A stretch of DNA of 64,000 nucleotides from Vibrio campbellii CAIM 519 = NBRC 15631 = ATCC 25920 (GCF_002163755.1 NZ_CP015863.1:2170001-2234000); one strand, 5' to 3'; shown: positions 18,331-28,354, numbered from the stretch's first letter. Made by a program: numbers and translations. Notes: generated from the letters alone by a model not told the origin.

Positions 18331-18365
18331 AAAAGCCCCGACTCAATCAATTTTCGGGGCTTTTT
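18331..18365. terminator. Bidirectional Rho-independent terminator
   Basis: AAAAAGCCCCGA pairs with TCGGGGCTTTTT around an ACTCAATCAATT-type loop, with A/T runs on both sides, so it can serve the small rightward gene and the leftward binding-protein gene that converge here. Confidence 0.85.
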
Positions 18366-18384
18366 GTTGTTTGCTATTTAGCAA

Positions 18385-20232
18385 CTAGTTCGATGACAAC
18401 TTGTAACGGTCGTCGATAACCGTCACTTCAGGGAACGATTTGCCCGCCTTCATTGCTTTCTCCGTCTCTTTCTTCACAGATTTATCAATCCAGAAGTTCG
18501 CAATGTCCATTGGGTGCAGGATCCACTCAGTATTCTTTGTCATACCATTTTTAGGGATCTTAACCCAACGCCAGTGAGCATCACGGGTGTAAGGCACCAT
18601 GTAACCAGGAACGATCACGTTCGCATCACCGATGTATTTTTGAATCTGACGAGACAAGTCGTAACGTTTTTGCTGCTCAAACTCGTTGTCATACGCTTCG
18701 ATCAACTTGTCTAGCTCTGGGCTGCTGTAATTTGTGTGCGCATTCGTTTGTGGCTTGTTAGCGTTGTCTGAGTGGAAGTACTCCCAGTACGCAGGGATCT
18801 CACCAGAACCCATGTTCAAGAACGCTAACTGGTGTTTCTTCTCAAGAATGTATTTGAACGCAGAAGAACCATCAACCAAGTTCAGAGTAAACTCTAAGCC
18901 TGCTAGCTTAGCTTGCTCTTTCAGGTACGCGATACGCGGCGTATGTGAGTTGTAACCGTAAGTGATGGCAAAGCTTAGACGCTCACCTTTATCGTTCACA
19001 CGGATACCATCAGAGCCAACTTTGTCGAAGCCCGCTTTCTCGAAGTGTTTGACCGCTTCTGCTGGATCAAATTTTGGCGGTGTGTTGTTTGGATCGTCGT
19101 AATCACCATGGCCAAAACCAAGACCATGTGGCTTACGAGAATAGTCACCACGCATGATGTTTTCGATCATGCCGTCATAGTCGGTTGCTGCCATGACACC
19201 TTTACGTACTTCTAGGTTATCCAACATTGGCATAGCCGTGTTCATCCAAAGACCACCCGCACCTTGAGGCGACTGGTTAAAGCCCCAGTACTTTTGTACA
19301 TAGCCTTTCTTGTACACTTCACTGTCCGTTTTATCGTGCCAGAAGTTTGGTAACACCATTTCAAAGTAATCTAAGTTACCCTTTTCAAAGTGCTTCATTG
19401 CGATATCTTCATCACGGATAACTGTGATGCGCACTTTGTCTACGTTGTAACGATTTTTGTAGTAACGGTTGTTATAACCCCACCAATCTTCGCCAACGTG
19501 TTTGAATGTCACGCTCTTACCTTTCTTCACTTTATCGATGTAGTAAGGTGCTGCTGTAGGCTCAGATTTGAAGTTAAACTTGCGAACAAAATTATCTGGC
19601 ATGCCATCGTTATTTTCGTCTTTTTCTTTCTTAAAGAAGTGCTCAGGACGAGGCTGGAAACCGTTACTTGGCATGTTGATTAACACCATTAACGAGTCTT
19701 CACTTTGTGCGACAGCTAGGTTGACTTTGATGGTGTAATCATCGATTTTCTCAACACTTACAATGCTCGTTTTAAAGAAGTCGTTGTACCACGGATCGAT
19801 GATGTCTTCCGACGTGTAGTACTTCATCATAAACACGTAATCATCTGCGGTGATCTTCTCACCATCTGACCATTTCGCCGTTTCATCTAATTGAAAGTAA
19901 ACCGTTTTGTTGTCATCGCCAAATGCCCATGCTTTGGCAAGCTGTGGAATCCATTTACCTGTGTCAGGGTGGCGCTGCGCCAGTTTCGGCGTGCCATCCA
20001 TTAAGTACTGACGAAGGCCAGAGTTCGCATCTGGGCCTACACTACGAAGTGTCTGTGGGAAACTGCGGATATAGGTGCGGTAAGTACCACCTCGTACTGC
20101 TTCTTCTGAAGAAAATAGCGGTTCGTTATTATTCGAAGTCCATTCGATATCTGCAGGTAGTTCAGCCGCATTTAGTTGAAAACTGCTCGCAACCAACATT
20201 GCCAGTGCCGAAAATGGCAGGGTCTTTATCAT
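18385..20232 (-). CDS. Periplasmic oligopeptide-type solute-binding protein (SBP family 5)
   Basis: Periplasmic receptor for an ABC importer of peptides or similar solutes, 615 residues. A signal peptide (about 1-22, ending LNA) precedes an SBP_bac_5 domain with the family landmarks WKSD-like KWSDGEKITADDYVF (about 120-135), EP-AAPYYI and a C-terminal WILHPMDIANFW. The length and the RGGTYRTYIRSFPQTLR opening resemble YejA-type proteins. No permease or ATPase gene adjoins it, so it is an orphan receptor that must share a transporter encoded elsewhere. AAGGAAG precedes the ATG. Confidence 0.85.
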   Translation of the reverse strand: MIKTLPFSALAMLVASSFQLNAAELPADIEWTSNNNEPLFSSEEAVRGGTYRTYIRSFPQTLRSVGPDANSGLRQYLMDGTPKLAQRHPDTGKWIPQLAKAWAFGDDNKTVYFQLDETAKWSDGEKITADDYVFMMKYYTSEDIIDPWYNDFFKTSIVSVEKIDDYTIKVNLAVAQSEDSLMVLINMPSNGFQPRPEHFFKKEKDENNDGMPDNFVRKFNFKSEPTAAPYYIDKVKKGKSVTFKHVGEDWWGYNNRYYKNRYNVDKVRITVIRDEDIAMKHFEKGNLDYFEMVLPNFWHDKTDSEVYKKGYVQKYWGFNQSPQGAGGLWMNTAMPMLDNLEVRKGVMAATDYDGMIENIMRGDYSRKPHGLGFGHGDYDDPNNTPPKFDPAEAVKHFEKAGFDKVGSDGIRVNDKGERLSFAITYGYNSHTPRIAYLKEQAKLAGLEFTLNLVDGSSAFKYILEKKHQLAFLNMGSGEIPAYWEYFHSDNANKPQTNAHTNYSSPELDKLIEAYDNEFEQQKRYDLSRQIQKYIGDANVIVPGYMVPYTRDAHWRWVKIPKNGMTKNTEWILHPMDIANFWIDKSVKKETEKAMKAGKSFPEVTVIDDRYKLSSN

Positions 20233-20387
20233 TGTTTTCTTCCTTGTTGTGTTTGCGCAGTACGGCAGGAAAAGTGACGGCAGTGAATCTCGAAGTGACC
20301 ACGCGCAAAGCGCGGTAAAGGAAATAATGAGAGCAAATACAAAGTGAAGTCCTATCCACTTCCGTATTAATATCAGAGAGTTTCACT

Positions 20388-20402
20388 AGGTCATCCTGAC
20401 CT
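20388..20402. promoter_or_regulatory. Perfect 6-bp palindrome, candidate operator
   Basis: AGGTCA-TCC-TGACCT, about 155 bp upstream of the solute-binding-protein start. The shape fits a dimeric repressor or activator site; the protein is not known. Confidence 0.3.
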
Positions 20403-20604
20403 TACAACGCAGTGAATGCATCAACCCCATATTATTCGTTCCACATTTGTAACGCAAGCTACCCATAACACATGGTTGCACTTTCCGGGTATCACAGCAA
20501 TTTATGTTAGTAAAATGTGATCCTAGCAGTACCATCAGCCACAGCGTTCATCTGGCACGATATGAATAACATCACTCCTAGAGATTTTTACGTGCTGCAA
20601 AAAC

Positions 20605-20635
20605 AAAAAAGGTGAAGCGTTCCAACTTCACCTTT
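20605..20635 (-). terminator. pyrF terminator
   Basis: On the minus strand AAAGGTGAAG and CTTCACCTTT pair around an 8-base loop, followed by TTTTTTGTTTTT, directly after the pyrF stop. Confidence 0.85.
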
Positions 20636-20655
20636 GCGCTCAATTCAAAGCAACA

Positions 20656-21357
20656 TTACATGTTTGCTAAGCTATCGTTGATTGACTTAAGAACCGATGC
20701 AGGATCCGCCGCCTGAGTAATAGGACGGCCAATAACCAGATAGTCTGATCCCGCTTGGATTGCATCGACTGGTGTCATGATGCGGCGTTGATCGCCTTGC
20801 TCTGAACCCGCAGGGCGAATACCCGGAGTTACTAGCTTAAACTCTTTGCCAAGTTCATTCTTCAGAAGTGATGACTCTTGAGCAGAACAGACTACGCCAT
20901 CAAGACCTGAATTCTTTGTCAGCGTAGCTAGACGAATCACTTGCTCTTGAGGCGCAACGTCCAAGCCAATACCTGCCAAATCACTTTGCTCCATGCTTGT
21001 AAGCACAGTCACGCCGATCAGCAGTGGACGGTCTTTACCGTAAGGTTCAAGAATCTCACGAGATGCCGTCATCATACGTTCACCACCACTCGCGTGAACG
21101 TTCACCATCCATACACCTAGCTCAGCCGCAGCGCGAACTGCTTTTGAACACGTATTCGGGATATCGTGAAACTTCAGGTCTAGGAATACAGAGAAACCAC
21201 GTTTATGAAGCTCACGTACGAAATCAGGACCAAATAGCGTAAACATTTCCTTGCCTACTTTTAGGCGACATGACGCAGGATCAATTCTATCTACAAATGC
21301 AAGTGCATCCGCTTGGTTATCATAATCCAGTGCGACAATAACTTTTTGGTCGATCAT
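20656..21357 (-). CDS. pyrF: Orotidine 5'-phosphate decarboxylase
   Basis: Cytosolic enzyme converting OMP to UMP, the last step of de novo pyrimidine synthesis. The 233-residue TIM-barrel protein shows VALDYDN at the first strand, the catalytic FLDLKFHDIPNT (about residues 58-69, with the Asp-x-Lys-x-x-Asp motif), LIGVTVLTSM, VTPGIRP and the phosphate-binding SDYLVIGRPIT near the end. Length is normal. It follows lapB in the same direction with an 80-bp gap. Confidence 0.96.
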   Translation of the reverse strand: MIDQKVIVALDYDNQADALAFVDRIDPASCRLKVGKEMFTLFGPDFVRELHKRGFSVFLDLKFHDIPNTCSKAVRAAAELGVWMVNVHASGGERMMTASREILEPYGKDRPLLIGVTVLTSMEQSDLAGIGLDVAPQEQVIRLATLTKNSGLDGVVCSAQESSLLKNELGKEFKLVTPGIRPAGSEQGDQRRIMTPVDAIQAGSDYLVIGRPITQAADPASVLKSINDSLANM

Positions 21358-21439
21358 TTCATCTCCTAACTAGTTTTGGTTCTTATTAAAAAGGTTAAAA
21401 AAATGCAGCGGACAGAAACTCTGCCAGCTGCATTAAAAA

Positions 21440-22615
21440 TTATTCACCGTCCAATCCTCGGATTGGCTTGATCGTCCCCCATCCTTTACATGATGGACAA
21501 TGCCAGTAAAGGGAATGCGTGGAGAAACCACACTTCCTACATCGGTAATGCGGTTTTACTTTTAACTGTTCTCCAACCATCGCTTGCAGTGTAGAAAGAC
21601 TGTCTTTCGCACGACCATCTTCTGCTTCCGCGATATGGTAGTCGATAAGGCGGTAGAAGCCCTTCATGGTTGGGTTTTTCAATAGTTGCTTGGTCAACAG
21701 CTCTTGCGCTGCACCAACGCTCTCATGATGTGCCACAAGCTGTGCTAGCATCAGTTCAGACGATACACCGGCTTTCTTATCGATACACGCACGCAAGAAC
21801 TCTACCAGCTCATCTTCTTGACCAAGGTGGTGATAACACTCGGCAATGGTCGGCAGTACATCACTGATAAAGTCTTTATCTTGTTCAAGTACACCCGTGA
21901 GGTATTTAATGGTGTGCTTGTAATCTTCTGACTCCAAATAAACACGGCCCAGCGCAATGCTTGCACGCACACATTTCGGGTCTTCTGACAGTGCTTTCTT
22001 GAAGTGTTGAATTGCTTTGCTGGTGTTGCCATCTGCTTGGTCAAGCATCGCTAGTTCACACCAGAAGTGTGCGATGTTGGCACGAATACGAGTACGCTTC
22101 TTGCCCATCTTCGCCAACTGGTTGGCGTAATGAATGGCTTTTTCCCACTCACGCGTCTGTTGATAGATAGTAACCAGTTGTTGAAGCGCGCTTTCACGAT
22201 GGTCTGGCTCCTCAACTAGCTGCTCAAAGATTTTCTCTGCGCGGTCTAAAAAACCAGACGCCATGTAGTCTTTAGCCAGTTGCTGAAGAGCAAGGTTTTT
22301 CTGGTCCAGAGTCAGGCCAGAACGAGAAATGAGATTTTGGTGAATGCGAATTGCGCGGTCGACTTCGCCACGAGAACGGAAAAGATTACCCAACGCTAGG
22401 TGTGTATCTATCGTTTCGTTATCGACTTGGAGCAATTCAATAAAGTGGTCAACCGCCTTATCTGACTGATCAGATAGGAGCAGGTTAAGACCCGTCACAT
22501 ACTGACGGGATATTTGATGAGATTGCTTCTGCTTGTCTTGCTGAGCGCTGCGATGGCCCATGTACCAGCCATAGGCGGCGGCTATCGGCAATAACAAGAA
22601 GAGTAGTTCAAGCAT
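21440..22615 (-). CDS. lapB: Lipopolysaccharide assembly protein B
   Basis: Inner-membrane-anchored TPR protein (YciM) that promotes FtsH-dependent turnover of LpxC and so balances LPS with phospholipid synthesis. The 391-residue protein has an N-terminal membrane helix (about 1-17), a tetratricopeptide array (about 35-345) and a C-terminal rubredoxin-like zinc site CRKCG with CPSCKGWG (about 357-380). All four cysteines are present. It lies directly after lapA, the usual order. Confidence 0.95.
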   Translation of the reverse strand: MLELLFLLLPIAAAYGWYMGHRSAQQDKQKQSHQISRQYVTGLNLLLSDQSDKAVDHFIELLQVDNETIDTHLALGNLFRSRGEVDRAIRIHQNLISRSGLTLDQKNLALQQLAKDYMASGFLDRAEKIFEQLVEEPDHRESALQQLVTIYQQTREWEKAIHYANQLAKMGKKRTRIRANIAHFWCELAMLDQADGNTSKAIQHFKKALSEDPKCVRASIALGRVYLESEDYKHTIKYLTGVLEQDKDFISDVLPTIAECYHHLGQEDELVEFLRACIDKKAGVSSELMLAQLVAHHESVGAAQELLTKQLLKNPTMKGFYRLIDYHIAEAEDGRAKDSLSTLQAMVGEQLKVKPHYRCRKCGFSTHSLYWHCPSCKGWGTIKPIRGLDGE

Positions 22616-22633
22616 TAAAGTTAAGCCTTATCC

Positions 22634-22927
22634 TTATGCCTGTTTTTCTACTGCTGGTTTTGCAGGTTTCTCTGCTTCAGCGGGCTCATACTTTTTAAGT
22701 TTCTTTTTCAGACGGCGAACTTGAAGCTGAGTCTTGAATTGGATGCTAGCAAAGATAACCCATGCCAGACCAAAGCCAACGACAAAGACCACACCCAGTA
22801 GCGTTGATAGGTGGAATTCACCTTTCGCTAGAAGGTAATTGAAAGTCACGATCTCTTGGTTTTGAGAACCTAGAGCCAGTGCAATTAAAAAGAGAGCTAA
22901 AACAGCAATGATTTTTATAATTTTCAT
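22634..22927 (-). CDS. lapA: Lipopolysaccharide assembly protein A
   Basis: Small inner-membrane partner of LapB (YciS family), 97 residues. Two membrane segments (about 1-20 and 42-64) are followed by a basic coiled-coil stretch and an Ala/Pro/Lys-rich tail. The gap to lapB is 18 bp, so both are likely co-transcribed. AAGGGTG precedes the ATG. Confidence 0.93.
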   Translation of the reverse strand: MKIIKIIAVLALFLIALALGSQNQEIVTFNYLLAKGEFHLSTLLGVVFVVGFGLAWVIFASIQFKTQLQVRRLKKKLKKYEPAEAEKPAKPAVEKQA

Positions 22928-23014
22928 GTTACATCACCCTTCAAGGAGTAAGTAGGTAAGATTATGCAGTAAAATGTTTCTTCAGACCATGTATATTACC
23001 AATAATCTAGTTAT

Positions 23015-23049
23015 AAAAAAGCGGCATACACGAGAGTATGCCGCTTTTT
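23015..23049 (-). terminator. Terminator between ihfB and lapA
   Basis: AAAAAAGCGGCATAC and GTATGCCGCTTTTT pair around ACGAGA; A/T runs on both sides. It should end the ihfB transcript. Confidence 0.88.
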
Positions 23050-23067
23050 CAAACTAATAAGAGAGCC

Positions 23068-23352
23068 TTAGCTACCGAGATTCACGCGTTCACGAAGCTC
23101 TTTACCAGGTTTGAAGTGAGGAACGTATTTACCTTCCAGCTCCACCTTATCACCCGTTTTAGGGTTGCGACCTACACGAGGTTCGCGGTAATGAAGAGAA
23201 AAACTACCGAAGCCACGGATCTCAATACGGTCACCGCTCTCTAATGTAGAGGCCATGTGCTCCAAAATATCTTTTACAGCATCTTCTACCTCTTTCGCTG
23301 ATAAATGTGTTTGCTCAGCGCAGAGTCTTTCAATCAGTTCAGACTTAGTCAT
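23068..23352 (-). CDS. ihfB: Integration host factor subunit beta
   Basis: DNA-bending nucleoid protein that dimerises with IhfA. The 94-residue protein has the DNABII fold, with EIRGFGSFSLHYREPRVGRNPKTG (here split: EIRGFGSFSLHYR about 45-57, then VGRNPKTGDKV about 61-71) forming the minor-groove arm including the intercalating Pro. It follows rpsA in the same direction, as in E. coli. Confidence 0.96.
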   Translation of the reverse strand: MTKSELIERLCAEQTHLSAKEVEDAVKDILEHMASTLESGDRIEIRGFGSFSLHYREPRVGRNPKTGDKVELEGKYVPHFKPGKELRERVNLGS

Positions 23353-23522
23353 AGTTGCCCTCTTTGAGTATCTTTATCACTCATTATAGTAAGTAATACT
23401 AATTCCAACAAACACTTGCTATCAATTCTAGACAAATTTTACACAAAATGCGCAATCAAAAAATGTCTTTTTTTAGCATAGTTTATCAACATTAGTATTA
23501 CTACTCACAAAGTAGCAAGCAT

Positions 23523-23549
23523 AAAAAAGGAGCCTTGCGGCTCCTTTTT
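23523..23549 (-). terminator. rpsA terminator
   Basis: AAAAAGGAGCC pairs with GGCTCCTTTTT around TTGC, 16 bp after the rpsA stop. Confidence 0.88.
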
Positions 23550-23565
23550 AGCTTAAGCGAGTAAA

Positions 23566-25236
23566 TTATTCGCCTTTAGCAGCTTTGAAAGCGTCAGCCA
23601 TTGCATTACCAAAAGCAGCTTCGTCTTGCTTGTTGATAGATGCCATTGCTTCTTGCTCATCAGCTTCATCTTTAGCTTTGATAGATAGGTTGATTACGCG
23701 GTTCTTACGGTCAACACCTGTGAACTTCGCTTCAACAACATCACCAGCGCTTAGGATTAGAGAAGCATCTTCTACGCGATCGCGAGATACTTCAGAAGCA
23801 CGGATGTAGCCTTCAACGCCTTCTGCGATTTCAACTGTAGCGCCTTTAGCGTCAACAGCAGTTACAGTAGCGTTAACTAGAACACCTTTCTTGTTATCAG
23901 CAACGTAAGCATTGAATGGGTCGTTTTCCATTTGCTTAACGCCTAGAGAGATGCGCTCACGCTCAGCGTCTACTGCTAGAACAACTGCAGAGATCTCGTC
24001 GCCTTTCTTGTACTCACGTACAGCTTCTTCGCCAGCAACATTCCAAGAAATGTCAGATAGGTGAACTAGACCGTCGATGCCGCCTTCTAGACCGATGAAG
24101 ATACCGAAGTCAGTGATAGACTTGATCTTACCAGTAACTTTGTCGCCTTTAGCTTGTGCTTCAGCGAATGACTGCCATGGGTTAGCTTTACACTGTTTCA
24201 GACCTAGAGAGATACGACGACGTTCTTCGTCGATCTCAAGAACCATAACCTCAACTTCGTCGCCAACATTAACAACTTTAGATGGGTGGATGTTCTTGTT
24301 AGTCCAATCCATTTCTGAAACGTGTACTAGACCTTCAACGCCTTCTTCGATTTCAACGAAGCAGCCGTAGTCAGTTAGGTTAGTTACGCGACCAGTTAGT
24401 TTGTGACCTTCTGGGTAACGCTTAGCGATTGCTACCCATGGATCTTCGCCTAGTTGCTTAAGACCAAGTGATACGCGAGTGCGCTCACGGTCGAACTTAA
24501 GAACTTTAACTTGGATCTCGTCACCAACGTTAACGATTTCAGATGGGTGCTTAACGCGCTTCCAAGCCATATCTGTGATATGTAGAAGACCGTCAACGCC
24601 ACCTAGGTCAACGAACGCACCGTAGTCAGTAAGGTTCTTAACGATACCTTTAACTTCAGAACCTTCTTGTAGAGTTTCTAGAAGCTCGTCACGCTCAACG
24701 CTGTTCTCAGATTCGATAACTGCACGACGTGAAACAACTACGTTGTTACGTTTTTGGTCAAGTTTGATAACTTTGAACTCTAGCTCTTTGTTTTCTAGGT
24801 GAGCAGTGTCGCGGATTGGACGTACGTCTACTAGAGAGCCAGGAAGGAAAGCACGGATACCGTTTAGTTCAACAGTGAAACCGCCTTTAACTTTACCGTT
24901 GATGATACCAACAACAGTTTCAGCTTCTTCGTAAGCTTTCTCAAGAACGATCCAAGCTTCGTGACGCTTAGCTTTCTCACGAGAAAGTTGAGTTTCACCG
25001 AAACCATCTTCAACAGCGTCTAGAGCTACGTCTACTTCAGCGCCAACTTCAACTTCAAGTTCGCCAGCAGCGTTCTTGAACTGTTCAGCAGGGATAGCAG
25101 ATTCAGACTTAAGACCAGCGTCAACAAGAACGAAACCGTTCTCGATAGCTACTACAGTACCTTTAACGATGCTGCCTTGTTGGAATTCTGTTTCGTTTAG
25201 AAACTCTTCAAAGAGTTGAGCAAAAGATTCAGTCAT
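23566..25236 (-). CDS. rpsA: 30S ribosomal protein S1
   Basis: Ribosomal protein that recruits mRNA to the 30S subunit. The 556-residue product carries six S1 (OB-fold) repeats of about 75-85 residues, the later ones with the recognisable VTNLTDYGCFVEI / ITDFGIFIGL / LTDYGAFVDL and ISLGLKQ signatures. Length matches E. coli S1 (557). Codon use is strongly optimised. It lies between cmk and ihfB, the conserved gammaproteobacterial order. Confidence 0.97.
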   Translation of the reverse strand: MTESFAQLFEEFLNETEFQQGSIVKGTVVAIENGFVLVDAGLKSESAIPAEQFKNAAGELEVEVGAEVDVALDAVEDGFGETQLSREKAKRHEAWIVLEKAYEEAETVVGIINGKVKGGFTVELNGIRAFLPGSLVDVRPIRDTAHLENKELEFKVIKLDQKRNNVVVSRRAVIESENSVERDELLETLQEGSEVKGIVKNLTDYGAFVDLGGVDGLLHITDMAWKRVKHPSEIVNVGDEIQVKVLKFDRERTRVSLGLKQLGEDPWVAIAKRYPEGHKLTGRVTNLTDYGCFVEIEEGVEGLVHVSEMDWTNKNIHPSKVVNVGDEVEVMVLEIDEERRRISLGLKQCKANPWQSFAEAQAKGDKVTGKIKSITDFGIFIGLEGGIDGLVHLSDISWNVAGEEAVREYKKGDEISAVVLAVDAERERISLGVKQMENDPFNAYVADNKKGVLVNATVTAVDAKGATVEIAEGVEGYIRASEVSRDRVEDASLILSAGDVVEAKFTGVDRKNRVINLSIKAKDEADEQEAMASINKQDEAAFGNAMADAFKAAKGE

Positions 25237-25346
25237 TTATTTAATCTTCAATAAATTAAACGTCCACGGGTATCCTACCGCATGGGGTTATTAAATTCGC
25301 CAGTCATCATCCTTGCGACCAACGCTCTTAGCCTAGCCGAGCGTAA

Positions 25347-26027
25347 TTACTCAGCTAGCTTCGATTCGATATATTGTAGTGCCTTTTCTACCACTTCGTC
25401 GATAGTCATCGACGTAGAATCTAGCACAAGCGCATCCTCTGCAGGGCGTAGTGGCGCCACTGGGCGGTTACGATCGCGATCGTCACGCTCTTGGATCTCG
25501 CTCAAAAGGTCAGCAAATCTAACATCTAACCCTTTATCTTGCAACTGTTTAAGGCGTCGATTTGCACGCTCTTCTGCGCTCGCATCAAGGAAAATTTTCG
25601 CTTGTGCGCCTGTGAATACAACCGTACCCATGTCACGACCATCAGCAACCAGACCCGGAGCGGTCTCAAATGCACGCTGACGACGCAATAATGCTTCACG
25701 AACGCGTGGCAGTGCTGCCACTTTAGACGCAGCCATACCGGTTTCTTCTTTACGAAGTTCACCAGAAACATCTTCGCCTTCTAGAATCACTTTTACTAGG
25801 TCACCTTCAGCAATAAACTGAACGTCTAGGTGAGTAGCAAGTGGGACAAGCGCGTCTTCTGACTCTGTGTCTACACCGTGGTGAATCGCTGCAAGTGCTA
25901 GTACACGATAAATTGCGCCAGAATCCAGAAGGTGGAAGCCCAACTTCTTCGCTAGCAACATACATAAAGTGCCTTTACCTGCACCACTAGGTCCATCTAC
26001 GGTAACAACCGGAGTTTGAGAGGACAT
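25347..26027 (-). CDS. cmk: Cytidylate kinase
   Basis: Phosphorylates CMP and dCMP with ATP. The 226-residue protein has the P-loop GPSGAGKGT (about residues 12-20), LLDSGAIYR, the CMP-binding insert typical of the long bacterial form, and [10 protein letters not shown] with the RRLKQL lid. I take ATG at 26027, preceded by GGTGGAGAAG; an in-frame GTG at 26039 lies inside this ribosome site and is unlikely. Confidence 0.95.
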
Positions 26028-26181
26028 GTTCTTCTCCACCTATAATTTCTTTTTCAGCAATTTGCTCGGTTTTCGAGGCGCGTATTATACGGGTAATCGT
26101 CCTCTGGAGCGAGGAAAAATGTTGTGTAAAGCATTACACCCAATGCGCAGTTGGATTCACACTATTGAGGAAAGTTCCAAT

Positions 26182-26214
26182 AAAAACGGCGAAAGTTTCC
26201 ATCCTCGCCGCTTT
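26182..26214 (-). terminator. sohB terminator
   Basis: On the minus strand GCGGCGA pairs with TCGCCG around a 12-base loop, followed by TTTTTAT, 24 bp after the sohB stop. Confidence 0.65.
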
Positions 26215-26237
26215 AAGTTTGAATCGTATCTTATCGA

Positions 26238-27299
26238 TTAAACAATTGGCTTTTGACCACGCTCTACAAGTTTAAGTACTACGCTATCAGCCACTTTACT
26301 TGCAACACCGGCAAGCTTGTCTGCCAGTTTTTTCTTTTGCACGTAATGCACTGCTAGTACGGTTTTCTCTTTGCATGCTGCAACAACTAGATCGTCGGAA
26401 GTGCTGATTTCATCTACCAGTCCTAGCTCTTTCGCTTGCGTACCAAACCAGTGTTCACCGGTTGCGACTTTTTCAAGCTCTAGCGCAGGGCGACGCTCAC
26501 GGATGAAGTCTTTGAACAGTACGTGTGTTTCTTCAAGCTCCTGCTTGAATTTATCACGCGCTTTGTCGGTGTTCTCACCAAACATGGTCAGTGTGCGTTT
26601 GTACTCACCTGCCGTTAACTGCTCGTATTCGATATCATGCTTTTTCAACAGTTTGTTGAAGTTAGGGATCTGTGCAATAACGCCGATAGAACCCACAATC
26701 GCAAACGGCGCAGACACAATCTTGTCTGCCACACACGCCATCATATAACCGCCACTTGCTGCAACTTTGTCGACAGAAATCGTCAGAGCCAGACCCGCAG
26801 CTTTGATTCGGTCAAGTTGAGAAGATGCCAAGCCATAGCCATGAACCATGCCACCACCAGACTCTAGGCGAAGCAGAACTTCATCGCCTTCGCGAGCAAC
26901 GGCTAATACTGCTGTCACCTCTTCACGTAGTGATGCTACTTCTTTAGCATCGATACTGCCGTTAAAGTCCAGAACGAACAGGTGTGGTTCGCGTTTGCTA
27001 TCGAGAGAACCTTCTTTGCTCGCTTGTTTGATTTCCTTCTCGCGAGATTTGTTCTTTTCTTTTTCTTCTTTCTTAACCGCTTTATCACGCGCTTTGATGA
27101 AAGCGTCATCGTGTAAGTGGTGTTCTAGCTGCTCTACCGCGTCTTTATGGCGCTCAGAAAGGTTAGTGACTTCTAATTCACCTTTTGCCGCACCCGACTT
27201 ACCACCCGCTGATTTTGCAATAATCAGCAGCACAACGACTGCCGCTACAACGGTGACAATCTTGGCTAAAAACAGACCGTAATCTAATAAAAATTCCAA
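26238..27299 (-). CDS. sohB: Inner-membrane S49-family peptidase SohB
   Basis: Periplasm-facing signal-peptide-peptidase-like serine protease. The 353-residue protein has an N-terminal membrane helix (about 9-27), a charged Lys/Glu linker (about 60-100) and the S49 core with LRLESGGGMVHGYG (about 150-163), the catalytic Ser in KVAASGGYMMAC (about 178-189) and the Lys in YKRTLTM (about 233-239). The reading frame begins with TTG at 27299 preceded by AGAGGAAC; residues MEFLLDYGLFLAKIVTVV match the known N-terminus of E. coli SohB, which supports this unusual start. Confidence 0.93.
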   Translation of the reverse strand: MEFLLDYGLFLAKIVTVVAAVVVLLIIAKSAGGKSGAAKGELEVTNLSERHKDAVEQLEHHLHDDAFIKARDKAVKKEEKEKNKSREKEIKQASKEGSLDSKREPHLFVLDFNGSIDAKEVASLREEVTAVLAVAREGDEVLLRLESGGGMVHGYGLASSQLDRIKAAGLALTISVDKVAASGGYMMACVADKIVSAPFAIVGSIGVIAQIPNFNKLLKKHDIEYEQLTAGEYKRTLTMFGENTDKARDKFKQELEETHVLFKDFIRERRPALELEKVATGEHWFGTQAKELGLVDEISTSDDLVVAACKEKTVLAVHYVQKKKLADKLAGVASKVADSVVLKLVERGQKPIV

Positions 27300-27577
27300 T
27301 GAGAGTTCCTCTATCTCATACCAGTAATGGTCATCAATATGTTACGTAGAAAAATCAGAGAGAAGGCGAGAAAATCGGTAACCTTTTGTTCTGATTGATA
27401 GTGTTCAAATAACATACCGGACAACCGTTCTGGAATTGGTATAACACATGAATTGGTGTATTGTAACCAACTTGTCACGATTACCAAGATTTTCCATTGA
27501 GAAACAGGCGCATTTCTACACAAACGAACATGAAGCCTGTACGTCGGAACTAGATACAATAATAAGGATTTACTACC

Positions 27578-28324
27578 GTGAACTACTCCATTTCAGCAGA
27601 TGCCCTAAAAGGTAAAGTCATTCTTGTCACTGGTGCAGGTAATGGTATCGGTCGCCAAGCTGCACTTTCTTACGCTCAGCATGGTGCGACTGTGATTCTA
27701 CTTGGTCGAAACGTTCAGAACCTTGAATCCATTTACGATGAAATCGAATCTGCGGGCTACCCTAAGCCAGCGATCATCCCACTTGACCTGAAAGGTGCAA
27801 CAAAGCAGCACTACATCGATATGGCAGAAACCATCGAGGGTCAATTTGGTCGCTTGGATGGCCTATTGCACAACGCCGGCGTTCTCAGCACGCTATGTCC
27901 GTTTGAGCAAATCAACGAAGAAGACTTCGACGACATCATGCAAATCAACGTGAAAGCCGAAGTGCTGATGACTCAAGCTCTGCTACCTATCATGCGTAAA
28001 TCAGATGCGGGTCGTATTGTCTTTACCTCTTCGACAGTTGGTCATTCTGGTCGTGCTTTCTGGGGTCCATACGCCATTTCTAAGTTTGCCGTAGAAGGTA
28101 TGATGCAGGTATTGGCAGATGAGCTAAGTGACACACCAATGCGTGTTAACGCAATTAACCCGGGAGCAACTCGTACTCGCATGCGTGAAAAAGCCTACCC
28201 AGGTGAAGATGCGAACACACTAAAAACAGCACTGGACATCATGCCGCTTTACTTGCACTTGATGGACCCAACAGTGACTGGTGTAAATGGTCAGTGTATC
28301 GACGCGCAGCCAAAGCGTAAGTAA
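27578..28324 (+). CDS. yciK: YciK-family short-chain dehydrogenase
   Basis: NAD(P)-dependent oxidoreductase of the SDR superfamily, 248 residues. The Rossmann motif is TGAGNGIGR (about residues 19-27), NNAG-equivalent LHNAGVLS (about 94-101), catalytic Ser in FTSSTVGHSG and the YAISK pair (about 165-169). The C-terminal YLHLMDPTVTGVNGQ region is typical of YciK. The substrate is not established. It is divergent from sohB across about 280 bp with no gene. Confidence 0.88.
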   Translation: MNYSISADALKGKVILVTGAGNGIGRQAALSYAQHGATVILLGRNVQNLESIYDEIESAGYPKPAIIPLDLKGATKQHYIDMAETIEGQFGRLDGLLHNAGVLSTLCPFEQINEEDFDDIMQINVKAEVLMTQALLPIMRKSDAGRIVFTSSTVGHSGRAFWGPYAISKFAVEGMMQVLADELSDTPMRVNAINPGATRTRMREKAYPGEDANTLKTALDIMPLYLHLMDPTVTGVNGQCIDAQPKRK

Positions 28325-28354
28325 TCAACTCAGGTTACCTCACATAATCGATTG

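Larger units (their letters stand above)
20233..20655. other. Intergenic region between pyrF and the binding-protein gene
   Basis: About 420 bp without a supported gene. It holds the promoter/leader of the binding-protein gene (including the palindrome at 20388-20402) and the pyrF terminator. Nothing else is evident. Confidence 0.6.

Noticed and set aside
20162..20386. Frame overlapping the start of the solute-binding-protein gene
   Set aside because: Overlaps the well-supported start and signal peptide of that gene and shows no domain.
27311..27559. 82-codon frame in the sohB/yciK divergent region
   Set aside because: Covers the space needed for both promoters and has no ribosome site or domain.
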